Source of the DNA: Syntrophobacter fumaroxidans MPOB
GTDB lineage: Bacteria > Desulfobacterota > Syntrophobacteria > Syntrophobacterales > Syntrophobacteraceae
Direction of reading: 5' to 3'
Assembly (NCBI RefSeq): GCF_000014965.1
Contig: NC_008554.1
Location: forward strand, 2,158,001-2,222,000
Length of the DNA: 64,000 nt
Part shown: piece after piece, positions 37,279-46,861 of the stretch
Position numbering within the stretch: the stretch's first letter is position 1
Layout of the letters: each line of letters starts with the position of its first letter
Position numbers and translations under genes: made by a program
Notes under the pieces: model-generated
Databases searched by the model: none
What the model was told of the DNA's origin: nothing
The model's input: the letters and a program-made list of their open reading frames with translations, nothing else

Positions 37279-38994
37279 TCACAGCGCTTCGAGGAGCGCG
37301 TCCACCTGGGCCTCGAGCTGCCTCCTGGTGAAGCCGACCACGACCACGCCCCCTTTGGGGCATGTCGCCGCGCACAATCCGCAACCTTTGCAGAGTATCT
37401 TGTCCGACTTGTTCCTCTTGCGTACCTGCCCGTTTTCTTCATATTCCTCCAGGCTGAGGGCTCCGTACGGGCAGAGGTCGACGCAGTATCCGCAACCGTC
37501 GCAACGGTCCGTCACCTGTGATACCAGAGCGCTCGTAACGAGCTTGTCCTTGAACAGGATCGTGCTCGCCCGGGATGCCGCTCCCAAACCCTGAGCCTGG
37601 GCTTCCCCGACCGTTGCCGGATACCGGGCCGTTCCGCACAGGAAAATGCCGTCGGTCGCAAAATCCAGAGGGCGAAGTTTCGCGTGGGCTTCAAGGTAGA
37701 AATTGTTCTGGTCCAACGGGATGCGCATCAGGTTGGCCAGCGCGGGAGAGTCTTCCGGAGCCACGAGCGGAGTGGAAAGAACCACGAGATCGCAGGGAAT
37801 TTCCTCGGTCTCTCCCAACAGGGGCTGATACACTTCGACCACCCCATCTTTCACTACCGGAGGCCTGTCTGCATCGTATACGTCGTAACGGACCCCCTTG
37901 TTGCGCGATTCCCAGAGCAAACGCTCGTTCTCCGCGCCGTACATCTGGATGTCGCGGTAGAGAATGTGCACCTGGCTGTCGGGATTCCGCTCCTTCATGT
38001 ACAAGGCGTTCTTCACCGCCGTGAGACAGCATATTCTGGAACAGTACGTACGCTCTGCGCTCCGTGCTCCGACGCACTGGATCATGACCACGTGCTTTGC
38101 GTCAAAAGAACCGTCGCGCAACCGTTCTTCCAATTCGATCTGGGTGATGACGTTCCGACCGTTGTATCCGAACAGACCCTCGGGCTTGAACGGCACCGCG
38201 CCCGTGGCGACCACTATGCACCCGACCGTCTCCTGCTCCACCGTTCCATCGCTCTTCCGGACCGTCGCCTCGTAGTTGCCGATCACCCCGGTGACGGAAG
38301 TCACCTCGGCCCCGAGCAACGTCTTGAGGTTGGTCTTGGACTCCACTTGCGAAACCAGGTCCCGGACGACGTCGGCCGCGGCCTCGCCGCGAGGCGCCAG
38401 CCGGTTGATCCGACGCAGAAGACCTCCCAGCTCGGGTTCCTTCTCGACCAGGATCACCTCAACACCCACGTCGGCCAGCGCCCCCGCCGCCGACAACCCG
38501 GCCACACCGCCGCCGATCACCAGTGCCCTGCGTACCAGGGACGATTCGATGTCTTCCTGGGGTGTAAGAAAGGTTGCCTTGGCCACCGCCATGCGAATCA
38601 GGTCCATCGCTTTCAGGTTGGCCGCTTCCGTTTCCTGCATGTGCACCCAGGAACACTGATCCCGAATGTTGGCCATTTCGAAAAGGTACTGGTTCAATCC
38701 CGCCTCGGCGCACGAACTCTTGAACAGAGGCATGTGCGTGCGGGGAGAACAGGACGCCACCACGACCCGGGTCAGCCCCTGTTCCTTGATCGCCTTCTGT
38801 ATCTCGGCAATGCCCGAATCGGAACAGGTGTAAAGATTGTTCTTGGCGTACACCACCCCGGGAAGAGTGGCCGCAAACTCGGTCAATGCCACGCAATCCA
38901 AATAGCCCGCTATGTTGGAGCCGCAATGGCAGACGAACACTCCTATGCGCACTTTTTCAGCATTCGGACCCGTGTTCTTTCCGTTCCCACTCAT
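37279..38994 (-). CDS. hdrA: HdrA second-half flavoprotein (copy B)
   Basis: 571 residues, start MSGNGKNTGPNAEKV behind AAGGAG. Same architecture as copy A: VFVCHCGSNIAG domain, FAD-binding VIGGGVAGLSAAGAL, CVGARSAERTYCSRICC, and two C-terminal [4Fe-4S] motifs (CDGCGYCVDLCP and CKGCGLCAATCPKGG). It follows the selenocysteine HdrA first-half gene by 14 bases. The pair together is equivalent to the fused 1017-residue HdrA. It probably supplies the second flavin and the ferredoxin-type exit clusters of the formate-linked complex. Confidence 0.9.
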   Translation of the reverse strand: MSGNGKNTGPNAEKVRIGVFVCHCGSNIAGYLDCVALTEFAATLPGVVYAKNNLYTCSDSGIAEIQKAIKEQGLTRVVVASCSPRTHMPLFKSSCAEAGLNQYLFEMANIRDQCSWVHMQETEAANLKAMDLIRMAVAKATFLTPQEDIESSLVRRALVIGGGVAGLSAAGALADVGVEVILVEKEPELGGLLRRINRLAPRGEAAADVVRDLVSQVESKTNLKTLLGAEVTSVTGVIGNYEATVRKSDGTVEQETVGCIVVATGAVPFKPEGLFGYNGRNVITQIELEERLRDGSFDAKHVVMIQCVGARSAERTYCSRICCLTAVKNALYMKERNPDSQVHILYRDIQMYGAENERLLWESRNKGVRYDVYDADRPPVVKDGVVEVYQPLLGETEEIPCDLVVLSTPLVAPEDSPALANLMRIPLDQNNFYLEAHAKLRPLDFATDGIFLCGTARYPATVGEAQAQGLGAASRASTILFKDKLVTSALVSQVTDRCDGCGYCVDLCPYGALSLEEYEENGQVRKRNKSDKILCKGCGLCAATCPKGGVVVVGFTRRQLEAQVDALLEAL

Positions 38995-39008
38995 TGACTT
39001 GTACTCCT

Positions 39009-40547
39009 TCAGGATGCGAGACTCATCGGCTCGGACCCCGACAGAACCTGCGCCGCCCGAGCAGCCGCACTGCTGGCCTGGGCGACGGATTCCGGAATGT
39101 CCATGGGACTGTGGGCGCAACCGCACACAAAGACTCCGGGTTTCGTCGTATCCAGCGGCGGGGACTGCTTCGTCTTGAAGAAACCGAAATCGTTCACTTC
39201 CAGCCCGATGATCTCGGAAAGCTGCTTCGTGGACGGGCTCGGTTCCAAAGCGGTCGCCAGGATCACCATGTCCACCGGAAGCTGCTTGACCACCCGTTCC
39301 TTGGTGTCCTCATACCAGAGCACCAACTCGTGGTCCTTGCCCTCGGTGATTTCCGCCACCCGGCTCCGAACGTACTGAATGCCCGCTTCATTGGCCCCGC
39401 GAAGCTTGTATTCCTCGAAACCTTTCCCCACCGCTCGAATGTCCATTCCGAATATGTAGACCGCGGATTCCTTGTCGTGCTCGCGCGCGATGATCGCTTC
39501 CTTGATCGCGTGCATGCAGCAAAAGCCCGAACAGTACCGATTGTAACGGATGTCCCGGGAACCGACACACTGGATGAAGGCCAGGCGGTGAGCCGATTCC
39601 ATGCTTTCCACCTTCTCCTTCAGAACCCTGAGGTCTCCGTCCAGTCGCCTGAACTCCCGGATGGCTTCCGCCCACTTGTCGTAATCCTCGTCCCCGGTTC
39701 TCGCTCCCGCTTCATGTTCGATATAAAATGCATCGGAGGTCAGGCCGAAGTGCTTCTCATAGCGCTCCAGGCCCTTTATGGCCCGTTGCGCCGCTTTCTC
39801 CGTTTCCGGCAGCTTCGCCGCCAACGCCAGGTCCGACGGCCTGTAAACATGTCCATGCGTCGGTCCGCTGGCGGACAGGAATCTTTCGAATTCCAAAGCC
39901 GTCACCACGTTGGGGAAGCGCCCGTATCCGTATTCCGGAATCCGGCGTGCGTCGAAGAGCTCGTATCCGGTCGCCACGATAATGGCACCCACTTCGACTT
40001 CGACGGTCTTGTCCTCCTGCTTGTAGTCTATGGCGCCGGCCTGGCATGTCTTTGCGCAGACGCCGCACTTTTTCCCGGGTTGGAAGTTGCGGCACTGCGT
40101 GGCATCGATGGTATACGTGGACGGGATCCCCTGGGCAAAATAGCGGTAGATCGCCTTGGTCCTGCCCAGACCCAGGTTGTAGACGTCTGTCACGGGCGTC
40201 GGACATTTCTCGTTGCAGGCTCCGCATCCCGTGCACTTGCTCTCATCCACATACCGGGCCTTCTTGCGGATGGTCGCCCGAAAGCTGCCCGCTTCCCCCT
40301 CGACCTTCTCCAGTTCCGAGTAGGCCAGCAAACGAATGTTGGGATGTCGACCGACATCCATCAGCTTCGGAGCGAGAATTCAGAGGGCGCAGTCATTGGT
40401 CGGAAAGGTTTTGTCCAACTGGGACATCTTTCCGCCAATGCTGGGCAAGCGCTCCACCAGGTGGACTTTGATCCCCATCTCGGCCAGGTCCAGCGATGCC
40501 TGGATGCCCGCGATGCCTCCTCCAATGACAAGAACTTCCCGATTCAC
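39009..40547 (-). CDS. hdrA: HdrA first-half flavoprotein with selenocysteine 56
   Basis: 512 residues from a GTG start with AAGGAG eight bases upstream. The TGA at 40382-40380 is read as Sec; otherwise the start would be misplaced at MDVGRHPN (40361) and the flavin-binding fold lost. N-terminal [19 protein letters not shown] binds [27 protein letters not shown] is the conserved HdrA cluster motif with Sec in place of the second Cys. Ferredoxin motifs [12 protein letters not shown] and [11 protein letters not shown] follow, then [18 protein letters not shown]. HdrA is the flavin subunit proposed to bifurcate electrons between ferredoxin and HdrBC. The 1017-residue paralogue has CSSC at this site. 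Confidence 0.93.
40342..40359 (-). promoter_or_regulatory. SECIS element of hdrA
   Basis: Perfect 7-bp stem GGATGTC/GACATCC with loop GGTC. It begins 20 bases after the TGA, near the far end of but within the usual bacterial range. The Cys-containing HdrA paralogue has no such hairpin at the equivalent place. Confidence 0.82.
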
Positions 40548-40587
40548 GAGTATGTCTCCTTCCGGTCCTTAGTCGTCCGTCAGTCCG

Positions 40588-41706
40588 TCATTCGACACGG
40601 TTCAAGACGAAGGTGTACAGATCGGCTATGTCCATCTTGATGTCCGTGTTGCTTTGAGCGCACGTCAGATGGATCCGGCACTTGGGGCAGGCCGTGATCA
40701 GGGTCTTCGCCCCGGTTTCCAGCGCTTCCTGCAAACGCTCGATCTGCAGCGTCTTCGAGCAATTCGAACATTCCATCCACGCGCTGGTGCCGCAACATGC
40801 CGCGTTTTCACGGTTCAGGCCCATCTCTTCGAGCTTCACCCCCGGAACCAGCTTCACCAGATCCCTGGGCGGTTCATAAATCCCCGCTTTCCGCCCGAGG
40901 CGGCACGGATCCTGGTAGGTGACCACGCCGTCGCCGTTCTCCACCGGCTTGAACTGGAGGCCCGATCCGGGAATCTCCTTCGCGAAAAACTCCGTCGCGT
41001 GAAGGACCTCGAAGGGCAGGTCGCCAAAATACTTCGGAGCCTGATACTTGAAGGTCGCATACCCCTCCGGGCAGCTGAACAGCACCCTCTTCGCACCCGA
41101 TCCCTTGATGACCTCGAGGTTCATCCCCATCAGCTTGAGAAAAGTATCTTCGTCGCCGCTCCAGAGCGCGTCATGACCGCAACACCGCTCATCGTTGCTG
41201 ATCACCGGCTCGATCCCCATCCGGTTGAGCAACCTCAGAACACTCCTGGCAGGATCGAGAGACGTGTCTCCGTACTTGACGGCGGCATCGAAAAAAGGCG
41301 CGCAGCCCACGAAAAGGAAGGTATCGCCCTGGGCAGCGAACTTCCCGGCCGCCTCCGCCCATTCGGTGCGGTTCTGTTTCACCTTTCGCGTCTGCAGCGC
41401 CGAGATCGCCTGGAGCGTTCCATGATGGCTCAACTGCGGCAGATTCCCCTCTCCCCTGGCCCGTTCGCGCAAGCCGCGGGCGAATTCCGGGAAATCAATC
41501 TGCACCGGACAGCGCGTACTGCACCGGGCGCACGTGAGACAGGCCCACAATTCACGGCTCTGCACCACCGTTTCGTCCCGGTCCATGAGTGCCCTCTTGA
41601 TCATCTGCCGTGGAGAAAAACTGGGAATCACTCTGCTTATCGGACAACTTCCCGTGCAGACGCCACATTCCATGCAATAATCGATTTGTTCCTTGGTGAT
41701 TTTCAT
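40588..41706 (-). CDS. HdrD-like protein (HdrC and HdrB domains fused)
   Basis: 372 residues. Two N-terminal [4Fe-4S] motifs (CMECGVCTGSCP and CLTCARCSTRCP) resemble HdrC. The C-terminal part has two CCG-type domains resembling HdrB/HdrD: the first (FVGCAPFF ... RCCGHDALWSG) lacks a clean closing CxxC. The second (CRLGRKAG ... ACCGTSAWMECSNCSKTL ... ACPKCRIHL) is complete. CCG domains bind noncubane Fe-S clusters that reduce disulfides or related substrates. Placed between mvhD3 and the Sec-HdrA, it probably supplies the HdrBC-type terminal reductase of the formate-linked complex. The substrate cannot be told from sequence. Confidence 0.85.
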   Translation of the reverse strand: MKITKEQIDYCMECGVCTGSCPISRVIPSFSPRQMIKRALMDRDETVVQSRELWACLTCARCSTRCPVQIDFPEFARGLRERARGEGNLPQLSHHGTLQAISALQTRKVKQNRTEWAEAAGKFAAQGDTFLFVGCAPFFDAAVKYGDTSLDPARSVLRLLNRMGIEPVISNDERCCGHDALWSGDEDTFLKLMGMNLEVIKGSGAKRVLFSCPEGYATFKYQAPKYFGDLPFEVLHATEFFAKEIPGSGLQFKPVENGDGVVTYQDPCRLGRKAGIYEPPRDLVKLVPGVKLEEMGLNRENAACCGTSAWMECSNCSKTLQIERLQEALETGAKTLITACPKCRIHLTCAQSNTDIKMDIADLYTFVLNRVE

Positions 41707-41840
41707 GGTCTATCCCATGTAAGCGTTTAGCTGTCAGTTGGCCTGCACCGCGTCTCGCTTCACAGCGGCAATTGCATTCCCGGGCTCCTGGACTCCCCCG
41801 CCCGGATCAAGGACAAACATCAGCCCCCACAGGCCCGCCG

Positions 41841-42311
41841 TCATCCGGCGGCGGCTGCGCGAGGCGTCGCCGCTTCCATATCCGCCGCCGCGGGCTCCTT
41901 CTCCGCCAGAGGATTCTTTCCCAGTTCCTTCAGCAGCTTGGTGAAGGAACGGATTTCCTCGGCAAAGATGACTCCCTCGGAAGCCGAAATCCATTTCAGG
42001 CGGAGGTATCTCTCATCGATCCCCAGCAGCTTGAGGACCTTCCAGGTATCCTCCACCACCTTCTTGCACTTTTCATTACCTCCCAGGTAATGGCAGTCTC
42101 CAATGTGTCACCCGGACACCATCACTCCATCCGCCCCCGCCTTGTAGGCATTGAGCAGGAAACCATGGTTCATTCTTCCGGTGCACATCAGGCGGATCAG
42201 GCGAACGTTGGTGGGATACTGCATGCGCCCCACCCCGGCCAGATCCGCCCCTGCGTACGCACACCAGTTACAGAGAAAAGCGACGATTCTTGGTTCGAAC
42301 GAATCAGACAT
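41841..42311 (-). CDS. mvhD: MvhD-type [2Fe-2S] linker protein (copy 3), selenocysteine 68
   Basis: 156 residues with the TGA at 42110-42108 read as Sec. Here the first ligand pair is C14/C17 ([15 protein letters not shown]) and Sec replaces the third: [14 protein letters not shown], with C73 retained. Copies 1 and 2 show the opposite arrangement (U17, C68). The C-terminus has an Ala/Glu-rich tail of about 25 residues. It lies 10 bases after the 1017-residue hdrA, so it probably docks to that HdrA. Confidence 0.92.
42074..42092 (-). promoter_or_regulatory. SECIS element of mvhD copy 3
   Basis: Perfect 7-bp stem CATTACC/GGTAATG with loop TGGGA, beginning 15 bases after the TGA. Distance and stem length are the same as for the hydrogenase large subunit element. 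Confidence 0.88.
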
Positions 42312-42321
42312 TCGAAATTCC

Positions 42322-45300
42322 TCATAGTGCCTGGATCACCGCGTTGACTTGTTTGTCCCGGAAATGGGCCAACGAAGCCGCTCCCGTGGGGCATGCCGCG
42401 TTGCAGGCCCCGCATCCCGTACACAGCGCTTCATTCACCATCGCCCGCTTCCGACCATCCTCCATCTGCTTGACCTTGATCGCCTCGAACAGACAGGTGT
42501 TCTCGCATTCGCCGCAGGCTCGGCAAAGAGCGGCATCCACCTGGGTCACCACACCTTCAGCAACGATCTCCTTTTGCGACAGAATCGTGCAGGCCCGGGA
42601 CACCGCTCCGCGCGCCTGGGCGATCGCCTCATTGGCGAACTTCGGTCCCTGGGCCAACCCGCACAGGAAGAACCCGGCGGTCGCAAAATCAAGCGGCCTC
42701 AGCTTGATATGCGCTTCCGAAAAAAACCCGTCCTGGTCCAGGGGCATGCGCAGCGTTTCCGCCAGCTTCTTGCTGTCCGCGCGCGGCCGGATTGCGGCGC
42801 TCAGAACGAGCAGATCGGCCTCGAGGCTGATCGGGCGTCCCAGTTGGCCGTCGTGAAGCGCAATCTGCAGCCCCGCCCCGTTCGCCTTCACCTCGGGCTT
42901 CCGATCGGCGTCGAAGCGCATGAAGCGCACGCCCCGCCGCCTCGCCTCCTGGTAGGCAAGCTCCTTCAAGGCGAATGTCCTGATGTCGCGATAGAGAATC
43001 GAAACCTGCGCTTTCGGATTGAGCTCCTTCAACTTGATGCCGTTCTTCACCGCCGACGTGCAGCATACCCTGCTGCAGTAAGAATTCTCCGGTTCCCGCG
43101 AGCCCACGCACTGGATCATGGCGACCCGCCCGAACTGCTTCGCCTTCTCCGGCTCCTTCGCCAGCAGCGATTCGAATTCCTTCTGCGTCATCACCCGCGG
43201 GTCCTGACCACAGAGATACTCTTCGGGCTTGTATTCCTCTCCGCCGACGGCGACGATGCCGACACCGTGGGGAATTTCCTCCGTTTGACCGTGATAGCGG
43301 ATGGTGGTCGTGAAGTTGCCGCAGCTTCCCATCAGGGACACCACTTCCGCCCCTTTGCGGACCGTGATCAGAGCGTTGCTCTCCACCTTCTTGATCAGTT
43401 CCTGAACATATTCGGCCGGGCTTGCGCCATCCTCGGTATAGTAGAGGGTCCGAGCATTCCCCCCCAGTTCCTCGGCCGATTCCACCAGAACGGCCGGAAA
43501 ACCCTGGTCGGCAACGGCGAGAGCCGCCGTCATGCCCGCCAGCCCGCCTCCGATCACCAGCGCAGACTGCACCACCTGGTAGGAGAAGTCGTGCAGCGGC
43601 TCAAGCAGCGTGCTGCGCGATACCGCCATGCGCACGAGGTCCTTCGCCTTTTCCGTTGCGGCGCCCGCTTCTCCCTGGTGCACCCAGGCATCCTGTTCGC
43701 GGATGTTGGCCAATTCGAAAAGATACGGGTTCAAACCGGCTTCACGCATGGTGTTCCGGAACAGCGGCTCATGCGTCCGCGGAGTGCAGGAAGCCACCAC
43801 GATCCGGTTCAACTGCTGTTCGTCGATGACCCGCTTGATTTCCTTCTGCTGATCCGTGGAACACGCAAACATGCAGTTGCTCGCGTACTCCACTCCCGGC
43901 AGCGTCTTTGCGTAGGCCGCCACCTCCTCGACGTTCACCACCCCCGCGATGTTGATGCCGCAATGGCAGATGAAAACGCCGATTCGCGGTTTCTGTCCCT
44001 TGATGTCTTTTTCCTCGACTTTCGGAGGTGTCACAATGAGGGAGCCGCGCGCATCGGCGAGCAGAGCAGTCGCACAGGCCGCCGCGCTGCTTCCCTGCTG
44101 GACGGAATCGGGGATGTCCTTGGGTCCCTGGAACACACCGCTCACGAAGATCCCCGGCCTGGAGGTGGCCACAAGATCCATCGCATCGGACTTGCAGAAG
44201 CCGAAGGGATCGACCTCGACCCCGAGTCGTTTCGCTAAGTCCATGGTGGATGGATGAGCGCACAACCCGACGGAGAGGACGACCATGTCGAACTCCTCCT
44301 GCTGAAGCTTCTGCGCTTCATCCACATAGCTGATCTGCAGCCGGTCGGTCTCGGGCACCGGCAGCACGCGCGAAATCATCGAACGCACATAGCGCACCCC
44401 GGTCTCGTCGCGCGCCCGCTCGAAGAAGCGGTCGAACCCTTTGCCCTGCGCGCGCATGTCGATGTAGAAAATGGTTGTCTGTGCGTCGTGTTCGTGTTCC
44501 TTGGTGATCATCGCCTGCTTGGTGGCGTACATGCAGCAGACCGAGGAACAATAGTCCCGGCCGATGCTGCTGTCGCGGGAACCCACACACTGGATCCAGG
44601 CGATGCGCTCCGGCGTCTTGCCGTCCGAGAGGCGTTGAATGTGCCCCTGGAAAGGGCCGGCCGCGGACAGGATCCGCTCGTAATCGAGGCTGGTCACCAC
44701 GTTGGGCCACAGCCCGTAACCGTATTCCGGCTTCAGCCTCGCGTCGAAGGGCCGAAAGCCGCCGGTGAGGATGACCGCGCCGGTGTCCAGCTCAACGATC
44801 TGATCCTTCTGATCGTAGTCGATCGCCTTGTTCTTGCACACCTTCTCGCAAATCCGGCACTTCCCCTTGGTGAAATACCGACAGACACTCTTGTCGATGG
44901 TATAGACCAGAGGCACTGCCTGCGGGAAAGGTACATAGATCGCCCTGCGCTCGCTCATCTCGCCGTTGAATGGATCGGGCACCTTCGTCGGGCATTTCGA
45001 CGCACAAATACCGCACCCCACGCACTTTTCCGGATCCACGGCGCGAGCCTTCCGCCTGACGGTCGCCTTGAAATTCCCGGGTTCCCCCGTGACGTCAAGA
45101 AGCTCGGAATAGGCCAGGATTTCTATGTTGGAATGATTGGCCAGTTCCACCAGCTTGGGCCCCATCATACACGAGGAGCAATCGTTGGTGGGGAAAGTCT
45201 TGTCGAGCTGGGCCATGATGCCGCCCACACTCGGCTGTTCCTCCACAAGGTAAACTTTGAAGCCGGAATTGGCGATGTCCAGAGCGCTCTGGATACCGGC

Positions 45301-45375
45301 AATTCCTCCCCCGACGACAGTGATTGCGCCAATCTTCTGTGCTTGCCGCATTGCGTTCGTTCCTTGCTGTGACAT
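42322..45375 (-). CDS. hdrA: Double HdrA (two HdrA-type flavoprotein halves in one chain)
   Basis: 1017 residues; an ATG at 45351 with AAGGA nine bases upstream is an alternative start. Half 1 (about 1-440): FAD fold [14 protein letters not shown], cluster motif [15 protein letters not shown] with Cys where the paralogue has Sec, ferredoxin motifs [12 protein letters not shown] and [12 protein letters not shown]. Half 2 (about 455-1017): [12 protein letters not shown] domain, second FAD fold [32 protein letters not shown], and C-terminal clusters [15 protein letters not shown] and [15 protein letters not shown]. It corresponds to the split pair at 37279-40547 joined together. It follows hdrB by 56 bases; HdrABC plus MvhD3 would form a complete electron-bifurcating core. 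Confidence 0.93.
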   Translation of the reverse strand: MSQQGTNAMRQAQKIGAITVVGGGIAGIQSALDIANSGFKVYLVEEQPSVGGIMAQLDKTFPTNDCSSCMMGPKLVELANHSNIEILAYSELLDVTGEPGNFKATVRRKARAVDPEKCVGCGICASKCPTKVPDPFNGEMSERRAIYVPFPQAVPLVYTIDKSVCRYFTKGKCRICEKVCKNKAIDYDQKDQIVELDTGAVILTGGFRPFDARLKPEYGYGLWPNVVTSLDYERILSAAGPFQGHIQRLSDGKTPERIAWIQCVGSRDSSIGRDYCSSVCCMYATKQAMITKEHEHDAQTTIFYIDMRAQGKGFDRFFERARDETGVRYVRSMISRVLPVPETDRLQISYVDEAQKLQQEEFDMVVLSVGLCAHPSTMDLAKRLGVEVDPFGFCKSDAMDLVATSRPGIFVSGVFQGPKDIPDSVQQGSSAAACATALLADARGSLIVTPPKVEEKDIKGQKPRIGVFICHCGINIAGVVNVEEVAAYAKTLPGVEYASNCMFACSTDQQKEIKRVIDEQQLNRIVVASCTPRTHEPLFRNTMREAGLNPYLFELANIREQDAWVHQGEAGAATEKAKDLVRMAVSRSTLLEPLHDFSYQVVQSALVIGGGLAGMTAALAVADQGFPAVLVESAEELGGNARTLYYTEDGASPAEYVQELIKKVESNALITVRKGAEVVSLMGSCGNFTTTIRYHGQTEEIPHGVGIVAVGGEEYKPEEYLCGQDPRVMTQKEFESLLAKEPEKAKQFGRVAMIQCVGSREPENSYCSRVCCTSAVKNGIKLKELNPKAQVSILYRDIRTFALKELAYQEARRRGVRFMRFDADRKPEVKANGAGLQIALHDGQLGRPISLEADLLVLSAAIRPRADSKKLAETLRMPLDQDGFFSEAHIKLRPLDFATAGFFLCGLAQGPKFANEAIAQARGAVSRACTILSQKEIVAEGVVTQVDAALCRACGECENTCLFEAIKVKQMEDGRKRAMVNEALCTGCGACNAACPTGAASLAHFRDKQVNAVIQAL

Positions 45376-45431
45376 GGACGGATTAGCCTTTCAATGCCTC
45401 CACCGGGCCCCGTACGCCGCGCCCGGACTCC

Positions 45432-46277
45432 CTAGTCCAGCAGCCCGCCTTTGCGGAGCAGTGGAAGTGGGTCCGTGAAGTGCCGGGACAGCCAGCCTTT
45501 CGTCCCCGGCAAGCCGAATGCGAGGCCGATCAACTCCGTGAAGTAGATGATGGGAAGCCTGAACAACCGGCTCATCTCCGCCTCGATCTTGTCCTGGTAC
45601 ATGTCCAGATTCGCCTGACACATCTGGCACGATACCACGATTGCCTGAGCCCCCACGCGCTTGGCCATGTCATAGAGCTTGCCGACGAGCTTGTAGCCCA
45701 TATCCGGGCGTGAAATCATCAGGCTGGCCCCACAACAGTCGGTCTTGTACGGCCAGGCCACGGACGTCCCCCCAAGCGCGGCCACAATCCTGTCCAGGCT
45801 CTGCGGGTTCTCGTAGTCCGTCGCCCCCGTGATGTGAGGCGGCCGGCTCGCCATACAGCCATAGTAACAAACCACATTCAGGCCTTTGAGAGGCTTCCTG
45901 ACCTGGGCGGAGAGCTTGCGGATCATCCCCTCGGCGGCAAAGAAATTCGCCAGGTCCCAGATCTGGGGAAGCTCCGCATCCGTCTGAGCGCCCTTCTCCT
46001 TTTGTTCCCAGACCGCCGTCCGCAAACGATTGAAACACATCGGGCAGGGCACCAGCATGTCGGAATTGGGAAGTTGCGCCGCCTGCTTGAGGTTGCGCGC
46101 CGGGAGCCCGATACTCGCCGCATGATCGATGCAGTGAGCCGCGGTCGCTCCGCAGCAGTTCCAATCCGGCACTTCCTGCAGACGGATGTCCAACGCGGCG
46201 CACACACCGTGAATCGAGTCTGCGTAATCCCGCGCCGTGCCTTCCAATGAACAACCTGGATAATACGTCACGTTCAT
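45432..46277 (-). CDS. hdrB: Heterodisulfide-reductase-type subunit B
   Basis: 281 residues. Two CCG domains: YYPGCSLEGTA ... WNCCGATAAH ... VPCPMCFNRL, and CYYGCMASRP ... DCCGASLMIS ... VSCQMCQANL, matching the CX31-39CCGX35-36CxxC pattern of HdrB. In methanogens these hold two noncubane [4Fe-4S] clusters that cleave the CoM-S-S-CoB disulfide. In a bacterium the electron acceptor is unknown. Fourteen bases after hdrC. Confidence 0.94.
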   Translation of the reverse strand: MNVTYYPGCSLEGTARDYADSIHGVCAALDIRLQEVPDWNCCGATAAHCIDHAASIGLPARNLKQAAQLPNSDMLVPCPMCFNRLRTAVWEQKEKGAQTDAELPQIWDLANFFAAEGMIRKLSAQVRKPLKGLNVVCYYGCMASRPPHITGATDYENPQSLDRIVAALGGTSVAWPYKTDCCGASLMISRPDMGYKLVGKLYDMAKRVGAQAIVVSCQMCQANLDMYQDKIEAEMSRLFRLPIIYFTELIGLAFGLPGTKGWLSRHFTDPLPLLRKGGLLD

Positions 46278-46291
46278 GATCGGGTTCCTGT

Positions 46292-46861
46292 CTACTTGGA
46301 TGGGCGAAGAATCGAGCTGATCTCACCTTTCCCCTGGATAAACTTGGGCACGAGAGCCAGGCGTCCCTTGCGGAACATCTGCCAGCCCAGCTTCACCTCG
46401 TCACGCCAGGTGCCTTTCTCCAGTTTGCTGCCGAGCTGCCCGCTCCGGAGCAGAAACACGGGCAGCAGCGCCCCTTCGAATACCCTGCCGGTGTAGCGCA
46501 CATTCTCCAGAAACGTCTGGTGAAGCGCCGTCACCGCGGGCTCGGGCGACGGAATTCCAAGCCGGACCGCAAGTTCCTTGAAGTAGTCCATCAACTCCGC
46601 AATCCGAACCCCGTTGGGACAGCGCGTGCTGCAGGTCTCACAGGACGCGCAAACCCAAATCGTCTTCGAATGCAGGACTTCCTCCTTCCGGCCGAGAATG
46701 GCCAGGCGAATCACCTGATCCGGATAGAGGTCCATGGCGAAGGTGGCTGGACAGCCATTGGTGCATTTGCGGCACTGGAAGCACTCCGCAGCGTTAAACG
46801 GCCCGGCGGCTTCCGCTCTCTCCAGAAAACCAAAATCGGGACTCAAACCGGTCTGCTGCAT
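46292..46861 (-). CDS. hdrC: Heterodisulfide-reductase-type subunit C
   Basis: 189 residues from ATG at 46861; a TTG at 46909 would add 16 residues. Two [4Fe-4S] motifs, CFQCRKCTNGCP and CASCETCSTRCP, are separated by about 40 residues as in HdrC, which wires HdrA to HdrB. The following roughly 100 residues are helical and basic. First gene of the minus-strand island. Confidence 0.93.
   Translation of the reverse strand: MQQTGLSPDFGFLERAEAAGPFNAAECFQCRKCTNGCPATFAMDLYPDQVIRLAILGRKEEVLHSKTIWVCASCETCSTRCPNGVRIAELMDYFKELAVRLGIPSPEPAVTALHQTFLENVRYTGRVFEGALLPVFLLRSGQLGSKLEKGTWRDEVKLGWQMFRKGRLALVPKFIQGKGEISSILRPSK

Noticed and set aside
42060-42110. mvhD3 as a truncated 67-residue protein plus a second small ORF
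   Set aside because: The frame is the same on both sides of the TGA and the cluster motif spans it; a SECIS hairpin follows.
42349-44238. A 629-codon open frame on the plus strand
   Set aside because: Antisense shadow of the 1017-residue HdrA, with no domain recognised.
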